The notes under the pieces: model-generated | What the model saw: the letters and a program-made list of their open reading frames with translations, nothing else | Database searches by the model: none | What the model was told of the DNA's origin: nothing | Program-made: the position numbers and the translations under genes | In this document: positions 35,102-45,110 of the stretch, piece by piece | Position numbering within the stretch: the first letter of the stretch is position 1 | How the letters are laid out: each line of letters starts with the position of its first letter | Assembly (NCBI RefSeq): GCF_017347095.1 | Contig: NZ_JADPRZ010000003.1 | Location: 1-64,000 of the forward strand | DNA length: 64,000 nucleotides | Direction: 5' to 3' | Origin: Sporosarcina sp. E16_8 | Lineage (GTDB): Bacteria > Bacillota > Bacilli > Bacillales_A > Planococcaceae

Positions 35102-36448
35102 TTGGAAACTGCAGTTCCACTGAAGAAAAAGCCGTTCAGATTGGCAACTATTGTCTTGCCAATCCTTGTTACGCAAGTTGCTTTGTATATGATGACGTTC
35201 TTCGATATTCTTATGACAGGGCGATATGATACATACCACCTTGCCGGCGTTACAATTGGGTCTTCTTTTTGGCTACCCGTCTATACAGGGCTTGCTGGTA
35301 TTTTAATTGGACTTACACCAATCATTGCTCAATACATCGGAGCACGCCTCCACGCGGAAGTCCGGCCTTCCGTTCAACAAGGCCTTTACGTATCGGTCGC
35401 ACTGGCTGCAATCGTCTTTGCCATTATACTATTCGCAGTTGCACCTATACTAGAAGCAATGCCGCTCGAGGCTGAAGTACGCATTGTCGCAGCGGACTAT
35501 TTGACAGGAATGAGCTTCGGCCTACTCCCCCTCTTTGCTTATACAGTGTTACGCTCATTTTTCGATGCACTTGGAGCGACACGTATTTCGATGTTCATCA
35601 TTTTATTATCTGCCCCTATTAACATCTTCATAAACTATTTGCTCATTTATGGAAATTGGGGCTTTCCTGAACTTGGCGGTGCTGGGGCTGGATATGCATC
35701 TGCTATAACGTATTGGCTCGTGTTTTTCATTGCTTGTTCCGTCGCGTGGAAGCATAAGCCTTTTAAGGACTACGCACTTTTCAACGGATGGGAAAAGATT
35801 TCATTTAAAAAATGGAAAGTGATTTTAGTCATTGGTGTGCCAATCGGGATTTCAATATTTGTGGAGACAAGTATCTTTTCCGCCGTCACACTGATGATGA
35901 GCAACTATTCGACATCAGTTATTTCCGCACACCAGATTGCGCTTAATTTCACTTCGCTGTTATATATGTTGCCGCTGAGCATTTCGATGGGCGCAACAAT
36001 ACTTGTCGGCCAAGCTGTCGGCGCGGGACAGATGCGCGATGCTAAACAATACAGTTATCTCAGTGTCGGGCTTGCAGTTGCGTTTAGCTTTGTGTCAATT
36101 GCGATTCTTCTCGTTTTCAGGGCGCCAATTGCTTCCCTTTATACAACAGACGGACAGATTATCGGATTGGCGACACAGTTCTTCATCTACGCTGCGCTGT
36201 TTCAATTATCTGATGCAATTCAAGCACCGGTCCAAGGTGCTTTACGAGGCTATAAGGACGTCAATATGACGTTCATCATGGCGATTGTCTCCTATTGGGT
36301 CCTCGGTTTACCTATTGGTTATATGGTGGCGACGTTTACTGAACTCGGACCATATGGCTATTGGATCGGCCTTATTGCTGGATTGACGGTTGGTGCGATT
36401 ACACTTACAGGACGCTTGATCTATATCCAGAAAAAGAAATTTGTATAA
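35102..36448 (+). CDS. MATE family efflux transporter
   Basis: 448 aa, 12 hydrophobic segments with internal duplication typical of MATE/NorM exporters (PILVTQVALYMMTFFDILMT in TM1, GATILVGQAVGAG in the second half). Probably Na+ or H+ coupled export of cationic drugs; substrate unknown. TTG 35102 is chosen, since the GTG three codons earlier lies inside the AAAGGG ribosome site. Divergent from murG; shares a terminator with the ger operon. Confidence 0.9.
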   Translation: METAVPLKKKPFRLATIVLPILVTQVALYMMTFFDILMTGRYDTYHLAGVTIGSSFWLPVYTGLAGILIGLTPIIAQYIGARLHAEVRPSVQQGLYVSVALAAIVFAIILFAVAPILEAMPLEAEVRIVAADYLTGMSFGLLPLFAYTVLRSFFDALGATRISMFIILLSAPINIFINYLLIYGNWGFPELGGAGAGYASAITYWLVFFIACSVAWKHKPFKDYALFNGWEKISFKKWKVILVIGVPIGISIFVETSIFSAVTLMMSNYSTSVISAHQIALNFTSLLYMLPLSISMGATILVGQAVGAGQMRDAKQYSYLSVGLAVAFSFVSIAILLVFRAPIASLYTTDGQIIGLATQFFIYAALFQLSDAIQAPVQGALRGYKDVNMTFIMAIVSYWVLGLPIGYMVATFTELGPYGYWIGLIAGLTVGAITLTGRLIYIQKKKFV

Positions 36449-36453
36449 ACGCG

Positions 36454-36494
36454 AAAACCCGCAATGCAGCAATATGCATTGCGGGTTTTTACTT
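36454..36494. terminator. bidirectional terminator
   Basis: AAAACCCGCAATGCA (36454-36468) and TGCATTGCGGGTTTT (36475-36489) with T runs on both strands, between the convergent MATE and gerC genes. Confidence 0.92.
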
Positions 36495-36495
36495 T

Positions 36496-37575
36496 TCAGT
36501 TCAAGATACCATTCCGTGTTATTTCCGCTTTCACTTCGACGTTAATATCCAACTCGGAAAATGTGTCAGTCCAATCCCCTTTTTCCCAAAGTGCGGGATG
36601 GAATGCACGTACTGGTCGCCCGAACCCTACTGCATCACTTTTTGCATCTTGTAGTTTGTGAATCACTTTCGTGAAATCCTTCGTTAGTTCCTTTGAAAGG
36701 AAATCCTCAACTTCCTTTACTGTTTTCTTTTCATCTAGACTGTCATGCGGAAATTCCTCGACGCTAAATTTTAATTTATAGAACGTATTGATCTTGTTAT
36801 TTGAAATATCCCAGTCCTTGTGAATACTATTCACCTCAACTGTAAGCGGACTCACTTTTCCACCACTTTTCCACATATAGGAAAAGCGTGTATATCTGCC
36901 CTGTTTTGTTCTTAGCAGATTGAATATTATCGATTCTTTTTTATCTAGAGTTTTCCCGGTAAATTTTTTCTCACTAAATAACGCAGTACCAGCAATTTCA
37001 GGAATACCACTCTCTTTATCGATTTTAATATATGGAAGCGATAGAGAAAGATCTTTTGCAAAAAGAGTCGAACACGTTTTTTGCAGGTTGATATCCGGGA
37101 TAAATGTATATTTTATGGCGGTGTCTATAAGTTCCGTATAATGACTAGAAATATCATTCCCTACATCAGCTGAGGGTTTGAAATATGGAGCCAGTTCCCC
37201 TTGAACGATTGCCATGTGAGCACCGAGCCTATTTCGGGGGTCTCTATATAACATGTCGAGGTAATTATACAAATCAGATTTCGCAGTTTCTTCGCTAATA
37301 AGAACTACTTGGAGAGAGGCTATATCCAGCCCTTCCTTCGTTCTGTGATTCGCATCGTTCCGCGCTTCCCGAAGAGTAGTACCACTTCCTAAGGATGTTG
37401 AATAGCTTATGGACCCATCTTCAAAAATTGGAAACGCAAATTGTGCCTTGATATCCCCTAGCTGGCCTTCGATACCGACGAGTGAAACGACAGTAACATC
37501 CTTATATTGTTTTTCGTCCCAACAGCCACCTAGGAGCAATGAACAGACCAGAAGAATAGCTACACTTCTTTTCAT
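36496..37575 (-). CDS. gerAC: Ger(x)C family spore germination lipoprotein
   Basis: 359 aa. Signal peptide with lipobox LLGGC followed by WDEKQ, the fixed start of mature GerC proteins, then the domains seen in GerBC (SLVGIEGQLGDIKAQF, IASLQVVLISEETA). C subunit of a germinant receptor, anchored on the outer face of the spore inner membrane. ATG overlaps the end of the B gene by 4 bp. Letter A is used as generic receptor name; the ligand is unknown. Confidence 0.92.
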   Translation of the reverse strand: MKRSVAILLVCSLLLGGCWDEKQYKDVTVVSLVGIEGQLGDIKAQFAFPIFEDGSISYSTSLGSGTTLREARNDANHRTKEGLDIASLQVVLISEETAKSDLYNYLDMLYRDPRNRLGAHMAIVQGELAPYFKPSADVGNDISSHYTELIDTAIKYTFIPDINLQKTCSTLFAKDLSLSLPYIKIDKESGIPEIAGTALFSEKKFTGKTLDKKESIIFNLLRTKQGRYTRFSYMWKSGGKVSPLTVEVNSIHKDWDISNNKINTFYKLKFSVEEFPHDSLDEKKTVKEVEDFLSKELTKDFTKVIHKLQDAKSDAVGFGRPVRAFHPALWEKGDWTDTFSELDINVEVKAEITRNGILN

Positions 37576-38591
37576 TTCTTTTTCCTCCTGTTCATAAGTA
37601 TAACGACAGTTGGGACAACAATTACAAAGAACAGATGGAAATAGACGAGCGAATTTTGGATCATATCAACATGTTCTTTCGAACGTAAGAAAAGCGGAAA
37701 GATGACAAGCAAGATATGAAAAATAATTGTATTTCTCTTACGGTGACCTTTTGCATGAAGTTGATGGACATAGATCGTTGTAAAGGCAAAAAGGGAAATC
37801 GTGATGACACTCCACATCATCCACAAAAAAATAAAAAACAAATCAAGGCGCTCTACAAGCGCGACAGCCTGTGATTTCAAAATATACATGATTGGCTCTG
37901 GGATCATTTTTAATTCCTCTAATGAGAAAAAGAGTAAAGAGAACAAGACCGAACTTAAAAAAAAGAACATCCAAAGCATTTGGTATATGAAAAGTGGTAT
38001 ACCACTAACTTTTTGCTTGCTGTCTACATGCTTCCTGAAAAACAAAAATAATTCAATCCCAATAAATGTGAACTGTGAAGCAATTATCCCTTTCAACAAA
38101 TCTGAACCGTCTATCTTAGCTATTGGAAACAAGTTCGTCCATACAAAATCAGGCCATGCAAGAAATAAAATGATATAAAATATTGGGATCAAAGGAAGTA
38201 GGATTACACTTAAATTTATGACTGTTTCGGCACGGCTTAAGTTTGCATATAGTGAGATGCCTACCATAATTGAAATGACGATAATCTGGGGCGTTTCAGG
38301 AAATGCCCATACTGCGAGTGTATAATCGATATAAGAAATGAAAGAGACGATAATAAGCAGCCAATACCCCTTGTACATCCAGGATACAAATGGACCGGGC
38401 TTAAAGTATTCATAATTCCTTTCATAAAGAAGCAACAGAATATAATGAAAAATTCCTACTCCGCTGAAAACGAGCCATGCGTCAGGCCCTGTTGCACTTA
38501 CCAATGGTGTTTGAAAGGAGAGAAAAACTGTACCTGTCTGTGCAATAAATAGAAATAAAAAAAACTGGTTTCGTGACAATTTAAACGTCAA
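37572..38591 (-). CDS. gerAB: GerAB/ArcD/ProY family germination permease
   Basis: 339 aa with about 10 transmembrane segments, amino-acid-permease-like. B subunit of the germinant receptor, which in B. subtilis carries the ligand pocket. TTG start behind AAGGTGGGG, overlapping the A gene end; its own end overlaps gerC by 4 bp. The family's N-terminal QFFLFLFIAQTGTVFL and ETPQIIVISIMVG stretches are visible. Confidence 0.92.
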   Translation of the reverse strand: MTFKLSRNQFFLFLFIAQTGTVFLSFQTPLVSATGPDAWLVFSGVGIFHYILLLLYERNYEYFKPGPFVSWMYKGYWLLIIVSFISYIDYTLAVWAFPETPQIIVISIMVGISLYANLSRAETVINLSVILLPLIPIFYIILFLAWPDFVWTNLFPIAKIDGSDLLKGIIASQFTFIGIELFLFFRKHVDSKQKVSGIPLFIYQMLWMFFFLSSVLFSLLFFSLEELKMIPEPIMYILKSQAVALVERLDLFFIFLWMMWSVITISLFAFTTIYVHQLHAKGHRKRNTIIFHILLVIFPLFLRSKEHVDMIQNSLVYFHLFFVIVVPTVVILMNRRKKK

Positions 38592-40021
38592 TGGTCCCCA
38601 CCTTCTTTATCCGCACCATGCGTAAACGTTTTCTGTTGTTTTTTAAGTCGAACGTACGGTGATCTGAAGAAAACATCTTTGAATTTCGCCGGATCAAAAG
38701 GAACAATAGGCGTAAAATAGGGCTGTTTCAATGATGATACATTCATCAAATGGATGAAAAGTACAAGTGTTCCAATTGCTATTCCAAAGAAGCCGAACAT
38801 CGAAGCAGCAAGCATAAATGGAAATCGAATAATTCGGATGGTCATATTCATTTCCCAGGAGGGAATGACAAAGCTCGAAATGGCTGTCATCGCTACGACA
38901 ATCACCATGAAATTCGATACGAGACCGGCATCAACGATTGCATTACCAATAACAAGACCACCCACGATGCCTACCGTTTGTCCAATCGGCGTCGGAAGAC
39001 GGATGGCTGACTCCCGTATGAGCTCGATAAATAATTCCAAAAGAAGCGCTTCAAATATCGGTCGATACGGAATTTCATTCACACCTAGCTTTACTTGTTT
39101 ACTTAATTCAATCGGAAGGATTTCAGAATGAAAACCTACGACCGCTATATAAAATGCAGGCAAAAAAATGGCTGTCATAAAACTTAATATGCGAAGAATT
39201 CGATAAAATGAACCTACAAGTACCCGTGCGTTATAATCATCGGGAGATTCATAAAATGAAAAAAAATTGACTGGCGCTATTAGTGCGGTTGGGGAATTGT
39301 TCGTGAAAATCGCTATTTTCCCTTCCAGCAAATTCGCAACAACACGATCAGGTCGTTCCGTATTCAGAAATTGTGGAAAAGGCGACCATACGGAATCCTC
39401 TAAGTAATCCTCCACTTGACCTGCACTGATTACTTTGTTCGACTTGATGCTCTCTAGCCTTCTTTTCACATTGGCGACAACATCTTCATCCGCAATCGAC
39501 TCAATATATATATAATTAACAAGGGTTTGGGTATCATTCCCGAGCCGCAGTGTCTGGACGACGAGATTTGGAATAGCAAGCCGTTTGCGAATCAAGGACA
39601 TATTCGCATCAAATCCTTCGACGAATCCTTCATGCGGACCGCGGATAACATGTTCATTTTCTGGCTCGTTAGGGCTACGCAAAACAAATTTAGGCATCAT
39701 GATTTGCAATAACAAATTTGATTCAGGAAAAATAACTGCTACGAAACCTATACTGATACTTTCGGTAAGTACAGAAATTGAAAAAGCATGAACAGACGAG
39801 ATTGCGGTCCTTCCCCAATCGGTAAGCCCGTCTGCTGCCCTTTTTCTAATTAACTCGAGCTGTAGGTTTACTTCTGCCCCTTCAGTCATTGTAGTGAAAT
39901 AACAGACGACAGCTGGACCATTCTGCCATTCCATCTCTTCGACGAATAAATCAGAGGAGTTATGGAATGTTTTTTTTATGTATAAAATCAAACTGTCAGT
40001 CGAAACCGCGTCATCCATCAT
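38588..40021 (-). CDS. gerAA: GerA family spore germination protein (A subunit)
   Basis: 477 aa. A soluble N-terminal half (~1-280) and a C-terminal membrane half with 4-6 segments. Typical motifs: RLGNDTQTLVNYIYIESIAD, DRVVANLLEGKIAIFTNNSP and PIGQTVGIVGGLVIGNA. First gene of the A-B-C receptor operon. ATG 40021 follows AGGAGGTGAGC. In spores such operons are driven by sigma G; the promoter was not pinpointed. Confidence 0.94.
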   Translation of the reverse strand: MMDDAVSTDSLILYIKKTFHNSSDLFVEEMEWQNGPAVVCYFTTMTEGAEVNLQLELIRKRAADGLTDWGRTAISSVHAFSISVLTESISIGFVAVIFPESNLLLQIMMPKFVLRSPNEPENEHVIRGPHEGFVEGFDANMSLIRKRLAIPNLVVQTLRLGNDTQTLVNYIYIESIADEDVVANVKRRLESIKSNKVISAGQVEDYLEDSVWSPFPQFLNTERPDRVVANLLEGKIAIFTNNSPTALIAPVNFFSFYESPDDYNARVLVGSFYRILRILSFMTAIFLPAFYIAVVGFHSEILPIELSKQVKLGVNEIPYRPIFEALLLELFIELIRESAIRLPTPIGQTVGIVGGLVIGNAIVDAGLVSNFMVIVVAMTAISSFVIPSWEMNMTIRIIRFPFMLAASMFGFFGIAIGTLVLFIHLMNVSSLKQPYFTPIVPFDPAKFKDVFFRSPYVRLKKQQKTFTHGADKEGGDH

Positions 40022-40132
40022 GCTCACCTCCTAGGCTGAGTTTGAGCATGCCAGAAAAATTTTAAACATTTACTTGGAGAATTCCGCTTATAAGTACGCG
40101 GTTTTACACAGTATGTAGACAAAAAAACAAAA

Positions 40133-40183
40133 AAAAGAGCTAACCTCCAAGCCCAATTAGTATGGGTCTGGAGGATAGCTTTT
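40133..40183 (-). terminator. terminator of the CAP-domain gene
   Basis: Long stem (GAGCTAACCTCCA with TGGAGGATAGCTTTT on plus), followed on minus by a run of T residues. Confidence 0.85.
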
Positions 40184-40191
40184 AACTGCTC

Positions 40192-41007
40192 TTATTTTTG
40201 AATGAACTGTTGTGTCCAGTAGTTGCCATTTTTGTCATAGCCAATGCCAATGTGTGTGAATCCAGGCGTTAAGATATTTTGTCTATGCCCTGGTGATTCC
40301 ATCCATCCTTTTACAACTTCTTCAGCTGAACGCTGCCCCATAGCAATATTTTCCGCTGCCGATTTATACGTTATACCATTAGACTTCATTTGATCAAACG
40401 GTGAGCCATATGTCGGGCTTGTATGTGAAAAGTATCCTTTTGAAGCCATGTCTGTTGATTTTTGTCGTGCAGAATTCATCAACTTCGCATCTGTTAATAA
40501 AGGTTTAAGACCTGCTTTTTGTCTTTCAACATTTGTAAGGTCAAGTACAGCTTTTTCAATCGCAGAAACAGATGCATCTGGTGTTGTTTCAGCTGGTTTT
40601 TCCGGTGTTACTTCAGACGGTTTTTCCGGAGCTGGCTTAGCCGGTGGAGTTGCTTCCGGTTTAGGTGCCGGTACCGGTTTAGCTGGAGCTGGTTTTTCTA
40701 CCGGCTTGACTATAACTGGCTTATTCACCGGTTTCTTGATTGGCTTGACTATAACTGGCTTAATTACCTGTTTGTCAACAACGCCTGTATTTTTTGAATA
40801 AGACTTCGCTAAACTATAAAGTTGCTCAAAATCAATATTCTTTCCAAGCAAGACGTTGTACATGTCGGGTTGTTTGTCCCCCCCTATGTAGCTTTGAATG
40901 TACTTGTGCACCTGTACATTATTGTCCAATTGTGAAGCTTCTACATTATTGTTGTTCGGCAGTAAGAGCGCCGAACCGAGCATGAGTACTGCAATCGATT
41001 TTTTCAT
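40192..41007 (-). CDS. secreted CAP-domain protein (YkwD-like)
   Basis: 271 aa. Signal peptide (MKKSIAVLMLGSALLLP), a ~50-residue N-terminal segment, then a Pro/Lys/Val-rich repetitive linker (KPVIVKP occurs twice, then KPAPAKP units), and a C-terminal CAP/SCP domain from ~150 with FSHTSPTYGSPFDQM, AAENIAMGQ, MESPGHRQNIL and HIGIGY. Exported, perhaps cell-wall or spore bound; activity unknown. ATG 41007 behind GGGAGGAG. Confidence 0.9.
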   Translation of the reverse strand: MKKSIAVLMLGSALLLPNNNNVEASQLDNNVQVHKYIQSYIGGDKQPDMYNVLLGKNIDFEQLYSLAKSYSKNTGVVDKQVIKPVIVKPIKKPVNKPVIVKPVEKPAPAKPVPAPKPEATPPAKPAPEKPSEVTPEKPAETTPDASVSAIEKAVLDLTNVERQKAGLKPLLTDAKLMNSARQKSTDMASKGYFSHTSPTYGSPFDQMKSNGITYKSAAENIAMGQRSAEEVVKGWMESPGHRQNILTPGFTHIGIGYDKNGNYWTQQFIQK

Positions 41008-41153
41008 CTCATTACTCCTCCCTTCGCAATCTATCATAACGCGTGGGAGATTTAGAATATCGGGGTTTTTTACCAGTAAACCCAGTTCTTAAACAAATAC
41101 CCTAGCAAAGGTTCTGAAATTCTATGAAAATGGGTAAGTCTGGTTAACTATCT

Positions 41154-42077
41154 TTAATTTTCATCTGAAAAGGGGTTGACGACCTCATAATTTATCGATT
41201 CGATGCCTTCACCAATGATAACTAGGCAGGCTTCCATCTTTACATATTCAGGTAGCCAGTTGACCATTCCATACGCATATTGAAACATAAATGGATTTTT
41301 ATAACCGCTAATTGGCACATAACCTTTCATCCGATACACTGTATCAGGAAGTGATTTCACCCAATTCTCGAATTCTTCTTTCGTAACACTATCAGTAAAT
41401 GTAAGTAGTTTTGAAGATAGAGGAAGGCCTTTTCCTGATATGATTTGTTTATCAGTCCCTTTTTCCGATGAACTAAGAGTTTTTTCAATGAAGGAGAACC
41501 CAACTTTTGCGCCCACCGTTTGTATAATTGGAGCAGATTCATTGAAACTAGCTAGTTCAAATGTCACTTTCGCTACTTCTTCTTCAGTTAGAAGATCGAC
41601 TTTATTCGCCAGTAGTAAATGAGCATGACGAATTTGCTCCATGAATAAAGCACGTACTTGCGGAGATAGCTTATCACGTTCCAGCCAGCGCTTCGAATCG
41701 GCAACTGTTATAATTCCTTTTATGTTAAGCCGGTCTGCGAATAAAGGAGAGTAGATAGCGTCCAGTGCTTCCACGGGGTGTGCAGCACCCGTTGTTTCAA
41801 TTAAGATGACATCGATATCATCGTTTTCCTCAAGCAGCCCCTGAAGCTGCGCCTCTGTTTTCTCTGAACCTGTACAACAGATACATCCGTCTAGCAGTTC
41901 TTTAAGCGGAACTCCTCCTTCTCCTTCTACAGCATCTGAATCGAAAGGCAATGCTCCAAATTCATTCATCAATACAGCAGGTTTTTTTCCTTGTTCTTTC
42001 AATTGTGCAATTGTATGAAGTAATAGTGACGTTTTTCCGCTTCCTAGAAAACCACTAAACAAGTAAACATCAATCAT
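41154..42077 (-). CDS. CobW/G3E family GTPase (metallochaperone)
   Basis: 307 aa. P-loop GFLGSGKTS near the N-terminus, the CxCC-type metal motif in LLDGCICCTGSE, NKVDLL for guanine binding, and a C-terminal CobW domain. Such proteins deliver zinc or another metal and are often zinc-starvation induced. No Zur box was identified upstream. ATG 42077 behind AAAAGAGGCG. Confidence 0.88.
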   Translation of the reverse strand: MIDVYLFSGFLGSGKTSLLLHTIAQLKEQGKKPAVLMNEFGALPFDSDAVEGEGGVPLKELLDGCICCTGSEKTEAQLQGLLEENDDIDVILIETTGAAHPVEALDAIYSPLFADRLNIKGIITVADSKRWLERDKLSPQVRALFMEQIRHAHLLLANKVDLLTEEEVAKVTFELASFNESAPIIQTVGAKVGFSFIEKTLSSSEKGTDKQIISGKGLPLSSKLLTFTDSVTKEEFENWVKSLPDTVYRMKGYVPISGYKNPFMFQYAYGMVNWLPEYVKMEACLVIIGEGIESINYEVVNPFSDEN

Positions 42078-42224
42078 ATGTACGCCTCTTTTCATTTTAG
42101 TAGAAATAATCCAAGCACGCTATCGGATTAGGACACGATAGACTAAATAGGTTGAGATAAAGAAATCCATTGAATTCGCTCAGTTTATATTGTTATTCAT
42201 TTGTTCAACATATATAGACATTTA

Positions 42225-42261
42225 AAAAAGCGTCCGGCCGGATTAGGACTGGACGCTTTTT
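42225..42261 (-). terminator. terminator of ctpA
   Basis: AAAAAGCGTCC (42225-42235) and GGACGCTTTTT (42251-42261); T run on either strand; right after the ctpA stop. Confidence 0.9.
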
Positions 42262-42263
42262 AG

Positions 42264-43763
42264 TTATTTCCCTACTTTTTCAAGCAAGACTTCTTTTGCT
42301 TTCATAAGCTGTGGATCGTCTACTTGTATTTTCGTCCGAAGTTTTTCCATCAGCCCGTAAGTTGTTTCTCCTAAAAGAATACCGTTCGTATCCAGAGTTA
42401 GATCTTTTTGAAGCTTTTTGACAGCCTGTGTTGTTTTTTCATCAAACATGCCATCAATTTCACCTGGTTCATAACCTACGGCTTTAAGCATTTCTTCTGC
42501 AGCTTTAATGGATGGTGAAAGCATCCCAACTTTCATTTCAATTGTTGGATCAAGAAACGGAAGCATTGCATAAGATGGATACGGCACTTCAATATCCGGC
42601 TTAATACCTTCCTTATGAATCCAATTGCCATTAGGCGTCAGCCATTTTGCTGTAGTTAGTTTTAAATTCGAGCCGTCTGGAAGATTTTTAGGTGATTGAA
42701 CGGTTCCTTTACCAAATGTTTTCACACCGATAAGTGGCACATTGGCAGACTCTTTTAACGCAGCTGCCAGTATTTCTGATGCCGAGGCACTGCCGTCATC
42801 CATGACCAGCGTAACTGGAACTCCTATTTTTCTTTTTCCAGAGGCTTTAGTTATTTCTGGTTGTAACCCTTTTTCTTTATACTGGAAAATATTCTTTCCA
42901 TTTTCCAAAAACAAATCGGATATTTTGATGGCTATGTCAAGTCTACCGCCAGGATTTTGGCGTACATCGACAACTAACCCTTTCATCCCTTTAGCTTCCA
43001 TCTCATCAAGGGCAACAAGCAGCTCGTCGTACGTTCCTTCTGAGAAGCTTGTAAGGTGAATATGTGCAATTCCATCTTCAAGCATCTCAGCATAGACTGT
43101 CTCAATCGGAATAACGTCGCGTTTGATTTTTATGTCTACCGGCTCGGCTGCTTCACCACGTTTTATGCTTAAAGTAACAGTCGTCCCTTTTTCTCCACGG
43201 ATTAGAAGAACTGCTTCTGATGATGACATTCCCTGGATACTTTCACCATCGACCGCAATGATTGTATCGTTTGGTAATATCCCTGCTCGTTCTGCTGGTG
43301 AATTTTTTATAGGAGAAACGACGTTGATATAGCCGTTTTTCTCTTGAATTTCAGCACCAATTCCTTCGAAACTCGAAGAAATACTCTCGTTTAATTGTCG
43401 AGCTTCCTTCAGATTTAAATAATCGGAATACGGGTCTCCGAGTGCATCAATCATCCCATTGATGGCACCATCGATGACTGCTGTTTCGTCGATATCTTCG
43501 AAGTAATTCCCTTTCATTTCATCATAGGCATTATATAACTTTTCAAATTCTTTTCGGTTCTTTAGTGATTGCTTTTGTGGACTCACAACTTCGACAACTT
43601 TATCATCACCTGTTGTTAACACGAAAAACGTTATGCCAGCAGTAGCCAGTACAAGTCCGAATACAAGCATGACAAAAGAGAACGGTTTTAATTTAATATA
43701 TCGTTTTGCTGGCGGTTGACGATTCGGCTCAATTTCTTGTCCGTTGCCATTATTCTCTTCCAT
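42264..43763 (-). CDS. ctpA: carboxyl-terminal processing protease (S41)
   Basis: 499 aa. One N-terminal transmembrane segment (~31-50), a PDZ domain (IEGIGAEI-like GIGAEIQEKNGYINVV, GILPNDTIIAVDG), the S41 peptidase with catalytic Ser in GSASASEI and Lys in GVKTFGKGTVQ, and a C-terminal peptidoglycan-binding domain (DGMFDEKTTQAVKKLQKDL). Acts outside the membrane. ATG 43763 or the GTG at 43775 may be the start. CtpB of sporulation is the close alternative. Confidence 0.9.
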   Translation of the reverse strand: MEENNGNGQEIEPNRQPPAKRYIKLKPFSFVMLVFGLVLATAGITFFVLTTGDDKVVEVVSPQKQSLKNRKEFEKLYNAYDEMKGNYFEDIDETAVIDGAINGMIDALGDPYSDYLNLKEARQLNESISSSFEGIGAEIQEKNGYINVVSPIKNSPAERAGILPNDTIIAVDGESIQGMSSSEAVLLIRGEKGTTVTLSIKRGEAAEPVDIKIKRDVIPIETVYAEMLEDGIAHIHLTSFSEGTYDELLVALDEMEAKGMKGLVVDVRQNPGGRLDIAIKISDLFLENGKNIFQYKEKGLQPEITKASGKRKIGVPVTLVMDDGSASASEILAAALKESANVPLIGVKTFGKGTVQSPKNLPDGSNLKLTTAKWLTPNGNWIHKEGIKPDIEVPYPSYAMLPFLDPTIEMKVGMLSPSIKAAEEMLKAVGYEPGEIDGMFDEKTTQAVKKLQKDLTLDTNGILLGETTYGLMEKLRTKIQVDDPQLMKAKEVLLEKVGK

Positions 43764-43840
43764 CCCATTCCCCACTCTCTACAATTATTACAAAAGCCAA
43801 TTCTGTCCAGCAGCCAGTGGCCAGACACTTGTACAATACT

Positions 43841-43871
43841 AAAAAAGGACCGCTATAAAGCGGGCGGTCCT
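43841..43871 (-). terminator. terminator of deoD
   Basis: On minus AGGACCGC, loop, GCGGTCCT followed by TTTTTAG. Confidence 0.85.
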
Positions 43872-43880
43872 ACTTCACAA

Positions 43881-44585
43881 TTATTCTTGGATGGCTGCTT
43901 CGAGTGCAACTTCAATCATGTCGTTGAATGTTGTTTGGCGTTCTTCTGATGATGTCGCCTCACCTGTTAGGAGGTGATCGCTCACAGTTAGAATTGCCAG
44001 TGCTTGGCGGCCAAATTTCGCAGCTAGCGTATACAATGCAGCTGCCTCCATTTCAACTGCTAGGACGCCATACTGAGCCCATTTTTCATGTTGTGCATAT
44101 TCATTATAGAAAACGTCTTCTGTAAATACATTTCCGACTTTCAAATCAAGCCCTTTTTTTAGTCCCGCATTATACGATTTCAAAAGAAGATCGAAGTCTG
44201 CGGTTGGTGCGTAGCTGATGCCATTGAATATGATTTCGTTCATTTTAGAATCTGTCGAAGCACTTTGTGCAAGAATAACGTCACGTACATGAACGTCTTT
44301 CTGAATCGCACCACAAGTACCGACGCGGATCAGTTTCTGAACGTCGTATTCTTGCATTAATTCCGTTACATAAATAGAAATAGATGGAACACCCATTCCT
44401 GTCCCCTGAACTGAAATACGCTTTCCTTTATATGTTCCAGTATAGCCAAACATATTACGGACTTCGTTGTATAGTGTTACATCTTCTAAAAACGTTTCGG
44501 CAATGTATTTTGCACGAAGTGGATCTCCCGGAAGCAAAATCGTATCCGCGATGTCACCTTTTTTTGCATTGATATGTATACTCAT
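43881..44585 (-). CDS. deoD: purine-nucleoside phosphorylase
   Basis: 234 aa, hexameric trimeric-type DeoD. Begins [20 protein letters not shown], with the phosphate loop [16 protein letters not shown] and VEMEAAALY. Cleaves purine nucleosides to base and ribose-1-phosphate. ATG 44585 chosen for the family-typical N-terminus and the GCGAGG site. Confidence 0.95.
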   Translation of the reverse strand: MSIHINAKKGDIADTILLPGDPLRAKYIAETFLEDVTLYNEVRNMFGYTGTYKGKRISVQGTGMGVPSISIYVTELMQEYDVQKLIRVGTCGAIQKDVHVRDVILAQSASTDSKMNEIIFNGISYAPTADFDLLLKSYNAGLKKGLDLKVGNVFTEDVFYNEYAQHEKWAQYGVLAVEMEAAALYTLAAKFGRQALAILTVSDHLLTGEATSSEERQTTFNDMIEVALEAAIQE

Positions 44586-44665
44586 ATTGTATAGCCTCGC
44601 TTTCAAATTTTCTTTTTTATCATACATTCAACTAATCCATTATGCAAAGAAGATGCAGGTGCTGC

Positions 44666-44887
44666 TTACAAAAATCGCTCTTCGTATAATAAGAACAACT
44701 CGTCGAAAATAACAGACGGCATTTTTGAATCAGCCTTTTCTTCGACATAACGCGATAAAGGGTCGAAATTTTTTTCTTCTTTTGGAAAACTAGAATCTTT
44801 AAACATATATTCCGCAAATATTGATTTTAAATCATCTATCGCCCCACCGCGGAAGGATAGGGCGAATCGATAAAAAGATCGATCCAT
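44666..44887 (-). CDS. yozE: YozE family protein (UPF0346)
   Basis: 73 aa, SAM-like helical fold. MDRSFYRFALSFRGG, FAEYMFKDSSFPKEEKNFDP and the C-terminal FDELFLLYEERF match YozE. ATG 44887 has GAAGGGAG upstream. Function unknown. Confidence 0.85.
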   Translation of the reverse strand: MDRSFYRFALSFRGGAIDDLKSIFAEYMFKDSSFPKEEKNFDPLSRYVEEKADSKMPSVIFDELFLLYEERFL

Positions 44888-44977
44888 CCGTTCGTCTCCC
44901 TTCTCAGCTTTCATCAATTAGAAATGCGCAAGTCGCCTTCCAGCCCCGACATGCATAAGAAACAATGGGAAGGCAGT

Positions 44978-45024
44978 CTAGGATTTCAACGTCCTGTCGC
45001 AACAAGGAGGGATGTATTTCAATC
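44978..45024 (-). repeat. 47-bp repeat core, copy 2
   Basis: On minus GATTGAAATACATCCCTCCT to CCTAG, same length as the copies at 16371 and 49124. The surrounding 44930-45075 is GC-rich and palindromic and joins to a TCATAAGCC segment shared with the GTCTAG-type repeats. Confidence 0.75.
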
Positions 45025-45110
45025 CCTCTAACAGCATTACGGCTTATGAGCCAAGGGGATGGCGCATGGAGCTTGACACTGTACAATGTTGAAAAACTTA
45101 TATTTATTTT

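Noticed and set aside
40562..40775. CRISPR-like array
   Set aside because: The repeats encode an in-frame Pro/Lys-rich protein linker; no regular spacers.
40448..40801. Gly/Ala-rich 117-codon frame on plus resembling a collagen-like or PE-type protein
   Set aside because: Antisense of the repetitive Pro/Lys linker of the CAP-domain protein.
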